A DNA stretch of 64,000 nucleotides from Ichthyenterobacterium magnum (GTDB lineage: Bacteria; Bacteroidota; Bacteroidia; Flavobacteriales; Flavobacteriaceae): assembly GCF_003610635.1 (NCBI RefSeq), contig NZ_RAQJ01000001.1, positions 682,474-746,473 on the forward strand, in the 5' to 3' direction. Numbering within the stretch: the stretch's first letter is position 1; each line of letters begins with the position of its first letter. A program made the position numbers and the translations under genes. Below are positions 8,130 through 16,150 of this stretch, one piece after another. The notes below the pieces were generated by a model, which saw only the letters and a list, made by a program, of their open reading frames with translations, was not told where the DNA came from and ran no database searches.

Positions 8130-9278
8130 TTAGAATCCGAAGTCTGCTTTAATTTCATCTGCTTTTTCTAACATTAAGTCTTTACTAATGCCACCAATTT
8201 CTTCAAGTACATAGGCAGAACGATAGGTACGCATTGCTTTTTTTGGCTCTCCTGTTTCTTCATAAAAACGTGCTAAATAGTAATGCCCTAATAATGTATC
8301 TGGATATTCTTTTCTAGCCAGCTTTCCTAAGTCTTCAAAGTAATTCCATTTTTCTTTCTTTTTAATTGCAGCAGCAACAGCTTTAAAATCATTTATAAGA
8401 ATAGGTTTTTCTATTCCGAATAAATCTTTAATTGTTTGATATTTTTCTAATAAATAATCAACCGGAGACGTTTCCAATTTTAGAATGGTTTCCTTATACT
8501 CTTTTTTGCTAATGGGTTGAAACACAAAAAAGATACTTTCTAATGCTTTTGGAATTGCATGCGGTGGCAATGCATAGTGTGAAGACCCTTCAAAACTATC
8601 AAAGTTATATAATAGACTTTTATTATCTATTGCAGCAAGACTTGTGTTTAAAGCTTCTGTTTGTTCTTTTATATGCTTAACATCTTTATCTGATGTTGCT
8701 AAATAGTAAAATGTTTTTTGCTCCATTTTTGGTAACCTTTCTACTATATACGTTGCCATTTCTGGTGCTAGATCTGGACTTATTGTAATATACGCTTGAA
8801 ATAATGGAATATCTTTTAACAGGTAGTAATTTATAAAATTAGCCGTTTCGCCATGACCTACTGCAACTTTAAAAACTTCAGTTTTATAATTTTTATCTAA
8901 ATGCGGAATAAGTTCCATGCCTACAAATTCGAAAAAATCAGCTCCTTTTTCAATTGGCAGAGAGTTTTGTTCAGAATACATACAATCATCAAAACGACTA
9001 TCTTCTTGCTTTATACCAACGACTATTGCTTCTGGTATGTCTTCCCAATAGGAATAATAATCGACATTTCCTGCAACGGCTTCAAACAAATAGTCTCCAT
9101 CAAAAACAATAATTAAAGGATATCTTTTATCATCTTCATCACTATAACCTCGAGGTAATAAAATTTTTAATTGCCTGTCTTCTCCTAGTTTTTCAGAGTA
9201 TATAGATTCATATTGAGCTTGTGAGAACATTGAGTTTACTGTAAAACACAATACTATTAATACTATGATTTTCTTCAT
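8130..9278 (-). CDS. Exported alpha/beta-hydrolase-fold protein, esterase-like, nucleophile serine absent
   Basis: 382 residues with a signal peptide (about 1-20, ending MFSQ). The body resembles the Fes/IroE-type esterase family: LLPRGYSDEDDKRYPLIIVFDG, DGDYLFEAVAG, PHLDKNY and a GHGETANF element at 141-148. The C-terminal 80 residues look like TPR helices (YYLARFYEETGEPKKAMRTY). In the usual nucleophile elbow GxSxG the serine is glycine: codon GGC at G143 gives GHGET, so classical serine-hydrolase activity is doubtful unless another residue serves. It precedes radA with no gap. Fold assignment is good; function unknown. Confidence 0.75.
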   Translation of the reverse strand: MKKIIVLIVLCFTVNSMFSQAQYESIYSEKLGEDRQLKILLPRGYSDEDDKRYPLIIVFDGDYLFEAVAGNVDYYSYWEDIPEAIVVGIKQEDSRFDDCMYSEQNSLPIEKGADFFEFVGMELIPHLDKNYKTEVFKVAVGHGETANFINYYLLKDIPLFQAYITISPDLAPEMATYIVERLPKMEQKTFYYLATSDKDVKHIKEQTEALNTSLAAIDNKSLLYNFDSFEGSSHYALPPHAIPKALESIFFVFQPISKKEYKETILKLETSPVDYLLEKYQTIKDLFGIEKPILINDFKAVAAAIKKKEKWNYFEDLGKLARKEYPDTLLGHYYLARFYEETGEPKKAMRTYRSAYVLEEIGGISKDLMLEKADEIKADFGF

Positions 9279-9299
9279 GATGGTAGATTTAAATTATAT

Positions 9300-9314
9300 T
9301 TCCGTTTTACGGAA
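9300..9314. promoter_or_regulatory. Inverted repeat upstream of the esterase-like gene
   Basis: Perfect 6-bp arms TTCCGT and ACGGAA around TTT, 22 bases before the ATG of the minus-strand gene. No T-run follows on that strand, so an operator is as likely as a terminator for the upstream UPF0104 gene. Position is the only evidence. Confidence 0.3.
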
Positions 9315-9337
9315 CGTATGCATGGCAAGTTAAAAAA

Positions 9338-10291
9338 TTATTTTCTTCTATTGAAGATTGGTAGGTATAGAAACGATAAACTTCCGAAAATAATTATCAT
9401 TACTGTTTGCGATGTCCACATAATCCATCCAAAAGCTAAACTTGGTGCTTGCGCAATACCAAAAATTGCAAATGCTTTCATCACCGCAACTGGATACACA
9501 AAAATACCTCCATTGGTAGCTGCTATTGTAAAACTCGCAGCAATAAAGGCTATTAATACTGCGCCAATTGTTATATTATCTAAGTCTGGAAGTGCAAATG
9601 TGGTTACATAAAACATAAGTACATACATTCCCCAAATAAATAGTGTATGACATATGAAAGCCCATTTATGCTTCATTTTAAAAATACTTAAAACACCTTC
9701 TATAAGTCCTTTTAGAAATGACTTTATTTTTAGAGCTAATTTAGATTGACTTCGTTTTAAAACATAAAACAAAATGGTTATTACAGTTAATGCAACGACG
9801 CCTCCAATAATTAGATTTTTTGGCTGAAATGATTTTTCTAAAAGACTATATACATAATCAAACTGAAGAATAAGTGTAATCCCTATAATACCTAGCATAA
9901 CCAACAAATCTGCCATGCGTTCGGCAACAATTGTTCCAAAGCTTTTCTCAAACGGTACGTCTTCATAATTAGTTAAAACAGCCGCTCGCAATACTTCTCC
10001 AGACCTTGGAATACCATAGTTTGCTAAATAGGTTATAAAAACCGCCATGATACTATTTGGCAATTTAACCGAATAACCCATTGGTTCTAACAAATATTGC
10101 CATCTATAGGCACGTGACAAATGACTTAAAAGTCCAAAAAACATTCCTAAAGCAATCCAACCATAATTAGCTGATTTAAAATATGGAACTATCTCAGAAA
10201 CTGGAAGTTTTGAAAATGTATACCATCCAAAAAAGACTGCTAATACAAGCGGAATTAATAGCTTAAGTAATTTCTTGTTTTTTGGATTCAA
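9338..10291 (-). CDS. UPF0104/YbhN-type integral membrane protein (LPG synthase transmembrane-domain family)
   Basis: 317 residues with about eight hydrophobic segments, matching the lysylphosphatidylglycerol synthase transmembrane-domain family (UPF0104, the MprF flippase-like half). Family landmarks include the N-terminal VLAVFFGWYTFSKLP, the RxxRW-like SRAYRWQYLLEPMG and the RSGEVLRA block near 95-103. There is no soluble synthase domain, so it would act as a lipid transporter or flippase if it is active. It starts 3 bases after panD stops, so it is in the panC-panD transcript, an association I recall from other Flavobacteriaceae. Its substrate is unknown. Confidence 0.85.
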   Translation of the reverse strand: MNPKNKKLLKLLIPLVLAVFFGWYTFSKLPVSEIVPYFKSANYGWIALGMFFGLLSHLSRAYRWQYLLEPMGYSVKLPNSIMAVFITYLANYGIPRSGEVLRAAVLTNYEDVPFEKSFGTIVAERMADLLVMLGIIGITLILQFDYVYSLLEKSFQPKNLIIGGVVALTVITILFYVLKRSQSKLALKIKSFLKGLIEGVLSIFKMKHKWAFICHTLFIWGMYVLMFYVTTFALPDLDNITIGAVLIAFIAASFTIAATNGGIFVYPVAVMKAFAIFGIAQAPSLAFGWIMWTSQTVMIIIFGSLSFLYLPIFNRRK

Positions 10292-10294
10292 AAT

Positions 10295-10645
10295 TTACGT
10301 TAATAAATTGGTAGCCTCGTTAGGAAACACCAAAGATGGCTTAAACACTTTAGCTTCTTCAATATCCATAAACGCATAAGTGATTAAAATAAGTGTATCA
10401 CCAACTGCAACTTTACGAGCCGCAGCACCATTAAGCGTTATTTCTCCACTGTTTCGTGGGCCAGGAATTGCATATGTATCTAAACGCTCTCCATTATCGT
10501 TATTAACGATTTGAACTTTCTCGCCTTGAATAATATTTGCTGCTTCCATTAAATCTTCATCGATGGTTATACTTCCGATATAATTTAATTCGGCTCCAGT
10601 AACTTTTACGCGATGAATTTTAGATTTTACTACTTGAATTTGCAT
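10295..10645 (-). CDS. panD: Aspartate 1-decarboxylase
   Basis: Pyruvoyl enzyme that makes beta-alanine from aspartate for pantothenate synthesis. 116 residues, the usual size. The self-processing site is G24-S25 in YIGSITID, where cleavage creates the pyruvoyl group; the [17 protein letters not shown] and [12 protein letters not shown] blocks are typical. It sits 13 bases after panC in the same direction, so beta-alanine supply and its condensation with pantoate are encoded together. Confidence 0.97.
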   Translation of the reverse strand: MQIQVVKSKIHRVKVTGAELNYIGSITIDEDLMEAANIIQGEKVQIVNNDNGERLDTYAIPGPRNSGEITLNGAAARKVAVGDTLILITYAFMDIEEAKVFKPSLVFPNEATNLLT

Positions 10646-10658
10646 GTGGTAAAGGTAA

Positions 10659-11510
10659 TTAATTTAGTGCGATATTATCTATAAGTCTTATATCATCTGC
10701 ATAGACAGCAATAAACGCTCTGTATGTTTTTTTATTAGATTTTCTTTGCGCTGTTTTTAAAGTTTCAGTATCTGCAATAATAAAATACTCAAGTTCTAAA
10801 AGATTATGCTTTTCAAACTGAGCTGTAACCCATTTGGTTACTTTATTTGTACTCTCATTTTTAAATTTGGCTTTAGCTTCTATAAGTGTTTTGTATATAA
10901 ATGGCGAAGCTGTTCTATATGCTGGTTTTAATCTTACATTACGAGAACTCATGGCTAAACCATCTTTTTCTCTGTGTATAACACAACCAACAACATTAAC
11001 AGGAAGCTTATACTTCTCTGCTAACTTTTTCACAATCATTAATTGCTGAAAATCTTTCTCACCAAAGTAAGCATTATCGGGCTTTATAATTTCAAATAAG
11101 CGTTTAACTATAGTGCCAACACCATCAAAATGCCCATCTCTAAACCTGCCTTCCATCTCATGCTCTAATCCGTCGTATGAAAAATGAGTGGATTTTATGT
11201 TATCGCCATATATATCTTCAACTGTAGGAGCATAAACAAAAACTTTATTTTTTGACACTGTTTTTAATAATTCAACATCATTTTCTAAAGTTCTTGGGTA
11301 CTTTATTAAGTCCTCTTTATTATCAAATTGTGTTGGGTTTACAAAAATACTAACAGCAACAAAGTCATTATTTTGCAAGCCTTTTTTTATCAAACTTAAA
11401 TGCCCTTGGTGCAATGCTCCCATTGTAGGAACAAAACCTAGAGAGTGCTTTTGAGATTTTAAAGTCTCAAGACAATGATTTAAATCTATTTTATTATAAA
11501 AAACATTCAT
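10659..11510 (-). CDS. panC: Pantothenate synthetase
   Basis: ATP-dependent condensation of pantoate with beta-alanine. 283 residues, normal length. Nucleotidyltransferase signatures: [17 protein letters not shown] (HIGH-type, about 27-43), [18 protein letters not shown], and [11 protein letters not shown] (KMSKS-type). First gene of the minus-strand panC-panD-UPF0104 transcript. Its ATG (11508-11510) lies opposite the glycogen-synthase-like gene, with back-to-back -7 boxes in the 110-base gap. Confidence 0.97.
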   Translation of the reverse strand: MNVFYNKIDLNHCLETLKSQKHSLGFVPTMGALHQGHLSLIKKGLQNNDFVAVSIFVNPTQFDNKEDLIKYPRTLENDVELLKTVSKNKVFVYAPTVEDIYGDNIKSTHFSYDGLEHEMEGRFRDGHFDGVGTIVKRLFEIIKPDNAYFGEKDFQQLMIVKKLAEKYKLPVNVVGCVIHREKDGLAMSSRNVRLKPAYRTASPFIYKTLIEAKAKFKNESTNKVTKWVTAQFEKHNLLELEYFIIADTETLKTAQRKSNKKTYRAFIAVYADDIRLIDNIALN

Positions 11511-11535
11511 GTTATAACAAAAATTTAACAGCGTG

Positions 11536-11543
11536 CAAACTTA
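11536..11543 (-). promoter_or_regulatory. -7 box for panC
   Basis: TAAGTTTG on the minus strand fits the Bacteroidota -7 consensus TAnnTTTG and lies 26 bases before the panC start codon. No TTG was found at the expected spacing for the -33 element. Confidence 0.45.
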
Positions 11544-11574
11544 ATATTTTACTGGCAATCTGCATAAAATTTTG

Positions 11575-11582
11575 TAATTTTG
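11575..11582 (+). promoter_or_regulatory. -7 box for the glycogen-synthase-like gene
   Basis: TAATTTTG fits TAnnTTTG and lies 38 bases before the ATG at 11621. It is back to back with the panC -7 box 31 bases away. A clear -33 TTG is not seen. Confidence 0.45.
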
Positions 11583-11620
11583 CATGTTTTTTATTTATAA
11601 TTTACAAAACGAACAGATAT

Positions 11621-12430
11621 ATGAAAGATAAGAGAATATTGTATGTGTCATCAGAAGTTGTGCCATATTTACCAGAAACAGAGATTTCTTCAATGTCATT
11701 TGAAGCACCTAAAATGGTAAACAAACAAGGAGGGCAAATACGAATATTTATGCCTCGTTATGGAAATATAAATGAAAGAAGACATCAATTACATGAAGTT
11801 ATTCGTCTATCAGGAATCAACTTGGTAATTAACGATTTAGACATGCCTCTAATTATCAAGGTGGCCTCAATTCCTAAAGAACGAATTCAGGTTTATTTTA
11901 TAGATAATGAAGAATATTTTAAAAGAAAAGCGACGCTTACAGATGAAAATGGCAAGCTTTTTAGTGACAATGACGAACGTGCAATATTTTTTGCAAAAGG
12001 CGTGATTGAAACCGTAAAAAAATTAAACTGGTCTCCAGACATCATACATGTTAACGGATGGTTAGCTTCATTACTACCTCTGTACTTAAAAGAGTTTTAT
12101 AAAAACGAGCCGCTTTTTACAGAAAGCAAAATTGTTACCTCAATATACAATCAAAGCTTTGAAGGAACGTTAGATAAAAACATGATAAAGAAAATAGCAT
12201 TTGACAGTATCGATGAAGAACGTGTAAAAACACTTGAAAAACCAACTTATAATAATTTAATGAAAGTTGCAATTGATAATTCTGATGCATTAATTAAAGG
12301 CTCTGAAGAATTACCCAAAGAACTTGAAGACTATTTAGAAGCTTCAAACAAACCTGTTTTAAAGTATTATGCTCCTGACGAATTTGCAGAACCATATACA
12401 GAATTTTATAATACTGAAGTTTTAAATTAG
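11621..12430 (+). CDS. Glycogen/starch synthase-like protein, GT5 N-terminal half only
   Basis: 269 residues matching the N-terminal Rossmann half of GT5 glycogen synthases: ILYVSSEVVPYLPE, MPRYGNINERRHQLHEVIRL, then DIIHVNGWLASLLPLYLK (the HxHDW region; here HVNGW). The C-terminal GT-B half (about 200 residues) is absent and the next gene starts 12 bases later, so this is not an obvious truncation. The ADP-glucose-binding KxGGL motif is replaced by YLPETEIS. Such stand-alone halves are usual in Flavobacteriaceae next to panC and are annotated glycogen synthase, but catalysis seems unlikely. First gene of a run with DUF4270 and glmS. Confidence 0.8.
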   Translation: MKDKRILYVSSEVVPYLPETEISSMSFEAPKMVNKQGGQIRIFMPRYGNINERRHQLHEVIRLSGINLVINDLDMPLIIKVASIPKERIQVYFIDNEEYFKRKATLTDENGKLFSDNDERAIFFAKGVIETVKKLNWSPDIIHVNGWLASLLPLYLKEFYKNEPLFTESKIVTSIYNQSFEGTLDKNMIKKIAFDSIDEERVKTLEKPTYNNLMKVAIDNSDALIKGSEELPKELEDYLEASNKPVLKYYAPDEFAEPYTEFYNTEVLN

Positions 12431-12442
12431 AATACCCTTTTA

Positions 12443-14080
12443 ATGAAAAATAAAAAAATTGCCCTAAGAAATATTACATTAGTTGCACTAATAATAAGTT
12501 CATTTATTGCTTGCGATAAAGACTTTGCAAGTATAGAATCTGATATTATAAATAATAATAATGCTACTCATTTTAACTCTGAGATAGAAAAATTTAACGT
12601 TATTACTTACAATAAAAAGCTAGATCCTGTACAAACTAACAATCTACCCATAAACATGTTAGGCGTTTATAACGATGATTTATATGGGCAAACAACTGCT
12701 AGCATTGTTACTCAAGTAAGCACCTCTTTACTAAGTCCTGATTTTGGTGAAAACCCTCAATTAGAATCTGTGGTGTTAACCATTCCTTTTTTTAGTACAG
12801 CAACTAGTATAGAAGATGATGGAGAAACAATTTATACGCTTGATTCTGTTTTTGGCAATTCTCCAATAAAACTATCGGTTTATGAGAATAATTATTTTCT
12901 AAGAGATTTTGACCCAAGCTCAGCAATAAATGATGTTCAAAACTATTTTAGTAATGGTTTTACAACCATAGATAATATAAGCGCCTCTCAACTAGAAAGT
13001 GTATTAATTTACGAAACTCCATCTGGCGGTTTTACACCTAGTCCTCTTGAAATCCCAATTTATGAAGATGGCGAAATTATAAGCAGACTAGCACCAGCTA
13101 TTAGAATTGAATTGGACTTAGCTTATTGGCAGCAAAAAATTATTGACAAAGAAGATGACCCAGAGCTTAGCAATTTAAACAATTTTAAAGATTATTTTAG
13201 AGGTATTTACTTTAAAGTTGAGCCTATTGCACCAGATGATGGCAATATGATGCTATTAAACTTAGCTTCAACAAATGCGAACATTACATTAAACTACACC
13301 AACGACCCAATAACCACTGGAGGCGACCGTATTAAAGACACTTATGTTTTAACATTTTCTGGAAACAGAGTTAATCTTTTATCACAACTTAATTTTCCTA
13401 TTCCAGTAGGCAATGAAACTGATGGAGATGAGAAATTATTTTTAAAAGGAGGTGAAGGATCCATGGCAGTTATTAAACTATTTAATGGTGATATTATAGA
13501 TAATAATGACCCAAATGACAATACATTTGAAGCTTTTAAAAACGATTTTGTAGAAACTGATGTTAATGGAAAATTTATTGCTTCAAAAAGACTTATTAAC
13601 GAAGCAAATCTTATTTTCTATGTTGATAACACCAATGCTAACTTAAATGCGAGCCAAGAACCAGAGAGAATATTATTATATGATATAAAAAATAACATTC
13701 CATTAGCAGATTATTTTTTAGATGCTGCAAACACATCTAGTCCTGTTGATTCAAGAATAAATCATTTAGGTAGATTAGAACGTGAAAATGATAACGCAAC
13801 AAGTGATGGTGTTAGATATAAAATTCAAATCACAGAGCATATTAAAAATTTATTATTAAAAGATTCTACAAATGTAAATCTCGGATTGGTCGTTTCAGGA
13901 AACATAAACATTGAGGCTAACAATGCTCAGTTTAGTGTTCTAACAGGTGATGACTCAGAAGAAAGAGTTCCTGCTAGCTCAATAATAACACCACGCGGAA
14001 CAGTTCTTTACGGTAATAACACCACAGATTTAGAAAAAAGGGTATCTTTAGAAATCTTTTATACAGACCCAAATAATTAA
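12443..14080 (+). CDS. DUF4270-family lipoprotein
   Basis: 545 residues with a lipoprotein signal peptide ending in a lipobox-like SFIAC (C24), so probably anchored to a membrane by lipid. The body has the DUF4270 pattern: MLGVYNDDLYGQTTASIVTQ, repeated beta-strand segments, PAIRIEL, and a C-terminal ENDNATSDGVRYKIQITEHI. The molecular function of the family is not known. It lies 12 bases after the glycogen-synthase-like gene and 5 bases before glmS, a gene order conserved in the family as far as I recall, which hints at an envelope role. Confidence 0.85.
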   Translation: MKNKKIALRNITLVALIISSFIACDKDFASIESDIINNNNATHFNSEIEKFNVITYNKKLDPVQTNNLPINMLGVYNDDLYGQTTASIVTQVSTSLLSPDFGENPQLESVVLTIPFFSTATSIEDDGETIYTLDSVFGNSPIKLSVYENNYFLRDFDPSSAINDVQNYFSNGFTTIDNISASQLESVLIYETPSGGFTPSPLEIPIYEDGEIISRLAPAIRIELDLAYWQQKIIDKEDDPELSNLNNFKDYFRGIYFKVEPIAPDDGNMMLLNLASTNANITLNYTNDPITTGGDRIKDTYVLTFSGNRVNLLSQLNFPIPVGNETDGDEKLFLKGGEGSMAVIKLFNGDIIDNNDPNDNTFEAFKNDFVETDVNGKFIASKRLINEANLIFYVDNTNANLNASQEPERILLYDIKNNIPLADYFLDAANTSSPVDSRINHLGRLERENDNATSDGVRYKIQITEHIKNLLLKDSTNVNLGLVVSGNINIEANNAQFSVLTGDDSEERVPASSIITPRGTVLYGNNTTDLEKRVSLEIFYTDPNN

Positions 14081-14085
14081 TTAAT

Positions 14086-15933
14086 ATGTGTGGAATTGTT
14101 GGATACATTGGACATAGAGAGGCTTACCCAATTATATTAAAAGGCCTTAAACGGCTTGAATACAGAGGTTATGATAGTGCTGGTATTGCACTATATGATG
14201 GAAAAGATATAAAGCTCTCTAAAACAAAAGGAAAAGTAGCCGATTTAGAACAACAATTAGAACAACAAATTACTACAAACGGAAACCTAGGTATTGGTCA
14301 CACACGCTGGGCAACTCATGGTGTACCAAACGATATAAATTCACATCCACATTATTCAAACTCAGGAAACTTAGTAATAATCCATAACGGAATTATAGAA
14401 AATTATGATTCCTTAAAAAAGGAGTTAATAAAAAGAGGCTATACTTTTAAGTCAGATACAGATACCGAAGTCCTTATTAATCTTATTGAAGATGTAATGA
14501 TAAAAGAAGGTCTTAAACTCGGCAAGGCTGTTCAAGTTGCATTAAATCAAGTTATTGGTGCTTATGCAATTGCAGTTTTTGATAAAAACAAACCTAATGA
14601 GATAGTAGTAGCAAGGTTAGGTAGCCCTATTGCTATTGGTGTTGGAGATGGAGAATTTTTTATTGCCAGTGATGCTTCACCTTTTATAGAATATACCAAA
14701 AATGCCATTTATCTAGAAGATGAAGAAATGGCTATTATTAGAAAAAATAAAGATTTAAAAATCAGAAAAATTAAAGATGATTCTTTAGTTGATCCTTACA
14801 TTCAAGAATTACAAATAAACCTAGAGCAAATTGAAAAAGGTGGTTATGACCACTTTATGCTTAAAGAAATATTTGAACAACCCAATGCTATACTTGACAC
14901 ATTTAGAGGTCGCCTTTTAACAGACAAAGCCATTATTAAAATGGTTGGTGTTGAGGATAATATGAAAAAATTCCTCAATGCAAATAGAATTATTGTTGTT
15001 GCTTGTGGAACATCATGGCATGCTGGTTTAGTATCAGAATATATTTTTGAAGATTTAGCAAGAATACCTGTAGAAGTAGAATACGCTTCAGAATTTAGAT
15101 ATAGAAATCCTGTCATAAATGAAAACGATGTAGTTATTGCTATTTCTCAATCTGGAGAAACAGCAGATACTTTAGCAGCAATTAAATTAGCCAAATCAAA
15201 AGGTGCATTTGTATTTGGTGTTTGTAATGTCGTTGGTTCATCCATTGCCAGAGAAACTCACGCTGGAGCATATACACATGCTGGCCCAGAAATTGGTGTT
15301 GCATCAACCAAAGCCTTTACAACTCAAATTACAGTCTTAACATTAATTGCCTTAAGACTTGCACGAGCAAAAGGAACTATTTCCAGTTCAGACTTTAGAC
15401 ATCATTTAATTGAATTAGAATTGATTCCTGAAAAAGTAAAAAAGGCTTTAGAATCTGATAATTATGTAAAAACAATCGCTGCTATTTATAAAGACGTAAA
15501 AAACTTTTTATACTTAGGACGAGGTTATAATTTCCCTGTTGCATTAGAAGGCGCTTTAAAACTTAAAGAAATTTCATATATACATGCAGAAGGCTATCCT
15601 GCAGCAGAAATGAAACATGGTCCAATTGCTTTAATTGATGAAAACATGCCTATTGTTGTTATAGCAACAAAAAAAGGGCATTACGAAAAAGTAGTAAGTA
15701 ACATTCAAGAAATAAAATCAAGAAAAGGGAAAATTATTGGTATTGTCACCGAAGGCGATAAACATGTAAAAGAACTAGCAGACCACGTTATCGAAGTTCC
15801 TGAAACCCTAGAATGCTTATCACCTTTACTTACTACAATTCCTTTACAGCTATTGTCTTACCACATCGCAGTTATGTTAGATAAAAACGTAGACCAACCA
15901 CGTAATCTTGCTAAGTCTGTAACAGTAGAATAG
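14086..15933 (+). CDS. glmS: Glutamine-fructose-6-phosphate aminotransferase (isomerizing)
   Basis: Makes glucosamine-6-phosphate, first step to UDP-GlcNAc for peptidoglycan and lipid A. 615 residues, full length. N-terminal Ntn glutaminase domain with C2 after the initiator Met (MCGIVGYIGHREAYP), GHTRWATHG and HNGIIENY; two SIS domains with CGTSWHAG, SQSGETADT and the C-terminal signature DKNVDQPRNLAKSVTVE. No riboswitch is seen upstream because the gene is only 5 bases after the DUF4270 gene. Third gene of the run. Confidence 0.98.
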   Translation: MCGIVGYIGHREAYPIILKGLKRLEYRGYDSAGIALYDGKDIKLSKTKGKVADLEQQLEQQITTNGNLGIGHTRWATHGVPNDINSHPHYSNSGNLVIIHNGIIENYDSLKKELIKRGYTFKSDTDTEVLINLIEDVMIKEGLKLGKAVQVALNQVIGAYAIAVFDKNKPNEIVVARLGSPIAIGVGDGEFFIASDASPFIEYTKNAIYLEDEEMAIIRKNKDLKIRKIKDDSLVDPYIQELQINLEQIEKGGYDHFMLKEIFEQPNAILDTFRGRLLTDKAIIKMVGVEDNMKKFLNANRIIVVACGTSWHAGLVSEYIFEDLARIPVEVEYASEFRYRNPVINENDVVIAISQSGETADTLAAIKLAKSKGAFVFGVCNVVGSSIARETHAGAYTHAGPEIGVASTKAFTTQITVLTLIALRLARAKGTISSSDFRHHLIELELIPEKVKKALESDNYVKTIAAIYKDVKNFLYLGRGYNFPVALEGALKLKEISYIHAEGYPAAEMKHGPIALIDENMPIVVIATKKGHYEKVVSNIQEIKSRKGKIIGIVTEGDKHVKELADHVIEVPETLECLSPLLTTIPLQLLSYHIAVMLDKNVDQPRNLAKSVTVE

Positions 15934-16063
15934 CACCAACACTATCTTATTAAAATACACTAATCTGTATTATTAATTATTTAACAGTCAAATAATTAAA
16001 GAAGCTAACGCTACTGCTTTAAACAACAATATTATAAATAGCTTTATTTTTGTTAAAAACTAT

Positions 16064-16075
16064 TATGCGTGCATA
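16064..16075. promoter_or_regulatory. Palindrome upstream of the TonB receptor gene
   Basis: TATGCGTGCATA has perfect 5-bp arms (TATGC/GCATA) and is followed by a long T-run and a second ATATGCAT. It lies 75 bases before the receptor ATG in a 217-base gap that holds no gene. An operator is possible; only symmetry and position support it. Confidence 0.35.
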
Positions 16076-16150
16076 CTTTTTTTTGAAATATGCATTAGTT
16101 TATCATATAATTATTTATATTGCTATACTAAATTTAACTAATTCCCTAAA

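Noticed and set aside
11621-12430. Half-length glycogen synthase as a pseudogene
   Set aside because: Frame is intact, the next gene follows after 12 bases and no remains of the second half are present; half-length forms are usual in the family.
13900-16150. glmS ribozyme or riboswitch near glmS
   Set aside because: Only 5 bases separate glmS from the preceding gene and no ribozyme-like leader is possible there; the 217-base gap after glmS shows no riboswitch motif I recognise.
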